A program made the position numbers and the translations under genes. Positions 63,799-64,000 of a DNA stretch of 64,000 nt are shown one piece after another. Source of the stretch: Chroococcidiopsis sp. CCMEE 29 (GTDB lineage Bacteria > Cyanobacteriota > Cyanobacteriia > Cyanobacteriales > Chroococcidiopsidaceae); the NCBI RefSeq assembly GCF_023558375.1, contig NZ_CP083761.1, positions 558,001 through 622,000 of the forward strand. The letters run 5' to 3'. Each line of letters begins with the position of its first letter. Positions within the stretch are counted from its first letter, which is position 1. Under the pieces are notes generated by a model. That model searched no databases. It had not been told where the DNA came from and was given only the letters and a program-made list of their open reading frames with translations.

Positions 63799-64000
63799 AT
63801 GGCTAACTCGCCATTGGTAAATTTTAATCAAGGCTACTGTAGGGTGCAGCAGTCACAGCCACAGAAGCGTCACATCCGCAATTTAGGGCGGAAAACTGTT
63901 TGGGTTGCCGGACTGACTGGACTAGCACTTCTAAGTATTGCTCAGCCTGCAGCGGCTCATCATTTAATGGATGGAAAGATACCTGCTAACTGGTTGGAAG
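63799..64000 (+). CDS. HupE/UreJ-family metal permease, N-terminal part
   Basis: The ATG at 63799 opens a frame of 67 codons to the window edge. It has a basic head, a hydrophobic signal-like segment (VAGLTGLALLSIAQPAAA) and then 'HHLMDGKIPANWLE', which matches the start of HupE/UreJ proteins (metal-binding His at the mature N-terminus). This family moves nickel or cobalt; control by a cobalamin riboswitch argues for cobalt. The C-terminal membrane part is outside the window. Confidence 0.85.
   Translation, partial: MANSPLVNFNQGYCRVQQSQPQKRHIRNLGRKTVWVAGLTGLALLSIAQPAAAHHLMDGKIPANWLE

Noticed and set aside
63586-63831. 81-aa minus-strand ORF over the riboswitch
   Set aside because: It runs antisense across the conserved cobalamin riboswitch; the conserved signal is the RNA, not a protein.

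Overview
The window is a 64 kb piece of a cyanobacterial chromosome. The evidence is a Ycf30/RbcR-type LysR regulator, an NblA phycobilisome-degradation protein, ndhF/ndhD genes of the NDH-1 complex, the cyanobacteria-typical ClpC and DUF3134 genes, many GCGATCGC (HIP1) octamers, and the GCAGGGG / CCAAAATC / GGGGTTAG short repeats common in large cyanobacterial genomes. The composition and accessory content suggest a Chroococcidiopsis-like or filamentous genome, but the species cannot be fixed from the sequence alone.

Layout. 1-7.1 kb: the start of a DUF155/RMD1 gene, then ndhF-ndhD, an atypical WCGLC thioredoxin, a Z-ISO/NnrU-like membrane protein and divergent rbcR. 7.2-11.5 kb: a zinc-finger-type Ser/Thr kinase followed by two tandem membrane-anchored PstS-like binding proteins, facing a Crp-family regulator. 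12-26 kb: mainly housekeeping genes (stand-alone DALR protein, HAD phosphatase, rpsD, moaA, an MFS carrier, cbiD, guaA, a methyltransferase, nblA, a second MFS carrier, DUF3134), with two small unannotated-looking ORFs and a candidate small RNA. 26-31.7 kb: a two-component operon whose CHASE3/GAF/PAS histidine kinase is split in frame by a 967-bp IS5-type element with a 3-bp target duplication. 31.9-33.7 kb: livM-livG permease genes. 34.2-39.6 kb: the complete Anbu neighbourhood (Anbu peptidase, two transglutaminase-like proteins, alpha-E protein, circularly permuted ATP-grasp). 40.7-44 kb: a Uma2-family gene split by a 2.57-kb insertion element that carries a CadC/SmtB-type metal sensor and a short CDF-like efflux protein next to its transposase. 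44-54 kb: a methyltransferase, a large MHYT-PAS hybrid histidine kinase, an XPB-helicase/Bax1-nuclease (DUF790) pair, and clpC. 54.7-60.7 kb: a divergent MetK overlapping a P2-type ATPase gene, with DUF5132 and EcsC-like genes. 61-64 kb: a TonB-dependent receptor, divergent from a cobalamin riboswitch that precedes a HupE/UreJ metal permease cut by the window end.

Functional links. ndhF/ndhD, rbcR, nblA and the Z-ISO-like gene belong to photosynthetic energy and pigment physiology. cbiD, the B12 riboswitch, hupE and the TonB receptor point to cobalt/cobalamin supply. Two mobile elements have each inactivated a gene recently enough that the original reading frame can be rebuilt exactly. The short-repeat families sit mostly between genes, but in several places they have entered coding sequence and are translated as low-complexity linkers or tails.
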